NCBI GenBank assembly: GCA_021827985.1
Contig: JAKATL010000031.1
Location: 1 to 33,618 of the forward strand
DNA: 33,618 nt
Direction of reading: 5' to 3'
Source: a bacterium
GTDB taxonomy: Bacteria > Chloroflexota > Dormibacteria > Aeolococcales > Bog-877
In this document: positions 33,481 through 33,618 of the stretch, piece after piece
Numbering within the stretch: position 1 is the stretch's first letter
Layout: each line of letters opens with the position of its first letter
The notes under the pieces: generated by a model
What the model saw: the letters and a program-made list of their open reading frames with translations, nothing else
Databases searched by the model: none
What the model was told of the DNA's origin: nothing
Made by a program: the position numbers and the translations under genes

Positions 33481-33618
33481 GTGCGTCCTGCAAGCTTGAC
33501 CAGACCAGCGGGTGGAAGTCCCGTCCGGGTAGGACCTGGAGCGCCCGGTAGCAGGCCCCAGCTTGGCGGTGAGAACCGCTGGGCCGAGCGGGGCGTCAAG
33601 AGCCTCATTGGAGGGAGC
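33481..33618 (+). mobile_element. probable group II intron, 5' end, cut by the window
   Basis: From 33481 the plus strand begins GTGCGTCC, matching the GUGYG 5' end of bacterial group II introns. Behind it is highly structured RNA-like sequence: CGGG-TGGAAGT-CCCG at about 33509-33523, a pattern common in the first domain of such introns; and GCGGT-GAGA-ACCGC at 33566-33579, a GNRA-type tetraloop hairpin inside an outer GGCCC/GGGCC pair (33554-33558 and 33581-33585). The region codes for nothing recognisable. It starts where the cupredoxin frame on the opposite strand loses similarity. Domains II-VI and any reverse transcriptase would lie outside the window, so the call is provisional. Confidence 0.55.

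Noticed and set aside
33197..33493. Minus-strand 98-codon frame over the cupredoxin
   Set aside because: It is in the wrong frame; the C-x4-H-x4-M copper motif is read in the neighbouring frame.

Overview
The window is high-GC bacterial DNA, dense with genes on both strands, and has the look of a soil organism. Several traits point to the Terrabacteria side of the tree, perhaps Dormibacterota/Chloroflexota or a deep actinobacterial lineage: a K+-independent H+-pyrophosphatase, a CxxC-x17-CxxC zinc-ribbon protein, an actinobacteria-style TnpB relative, a HadAB-like MaoC pair, and many start codons lying 6-10 nt behind a TANNNT box with no Shine-Dalgarno. The phylum is an inference; no rRNA or tRNA gene was seen.

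Left end (1-5.5 kb): a TnpB-like RuvC protein, cut by the window edge, runs straight into the C-terminal half of an aldo/keto reductase, so a mobile element appears to have split that gene. On the same strand follow an M55 D-aminopeptidase, an S53 sedolisin/kumamolisin-type protease with all catalytic residues, and an HD-domain phosphohydrolase.

5.5-10.7 kb: an Mrp-type Fe-S carrier ATPase is divergent from a Fur-family repressor with a palindrome on its start codon. A class II aldolase is translationally coupled to a MarR-methyltransferase fusion. An MFS exporter converges on a small unknown gene.

10.7-18.3 kb: the unknown small gene lies behind hppA. A WYL regulator is divergent from a dienelactone hydrolase-DinB fusion, with a perfect 11-bp inverted repeat between them. 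Then come a CinA-N protein, a zinc-ribbon protein, an SDR lacking its catalytic residues, and an LppX-like lipoprotein.

18.3-26.4 kb: an overlapping MaoC pair, then three exported or envelope proteins (an unknown secreted protein, a LysM-CHAP protein, a D,D-carboxypeptidase), a DUF1801 protein, a coupled hybrid kinase/OmpR-type regulator pair, and a SnoaL-like protein.

26.4-31.5 kb: tyrosine phenol-lyase (all TPL-diagnostic residues kept) is divergent from a FadR-type GntR regulator. Next are a PuuB-like FAD amine oxidase and an orphan NarL-type sensor kinase. This suggests an amino-acid/amine degradation locus.

Right end (31.5-33.6 kb): a degraded island holding a frameshifted IS1182/IS5-type transposase and the 3' part of a blue-copper (sulfocyanin-like) gene. 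The cupredoxin reading frame breaks exactly where a probable antisense group II intron (GTGCG 5' end) begins and runs off the window. I found no CRISPR array or complete new defence system. The most unusual items are the TnpB relative with an altered RuvC-III site, the catalytically stripped SDR, the MarR-methyltransferase fusion, the widespread leaderless starts and the intron-split copper protein.
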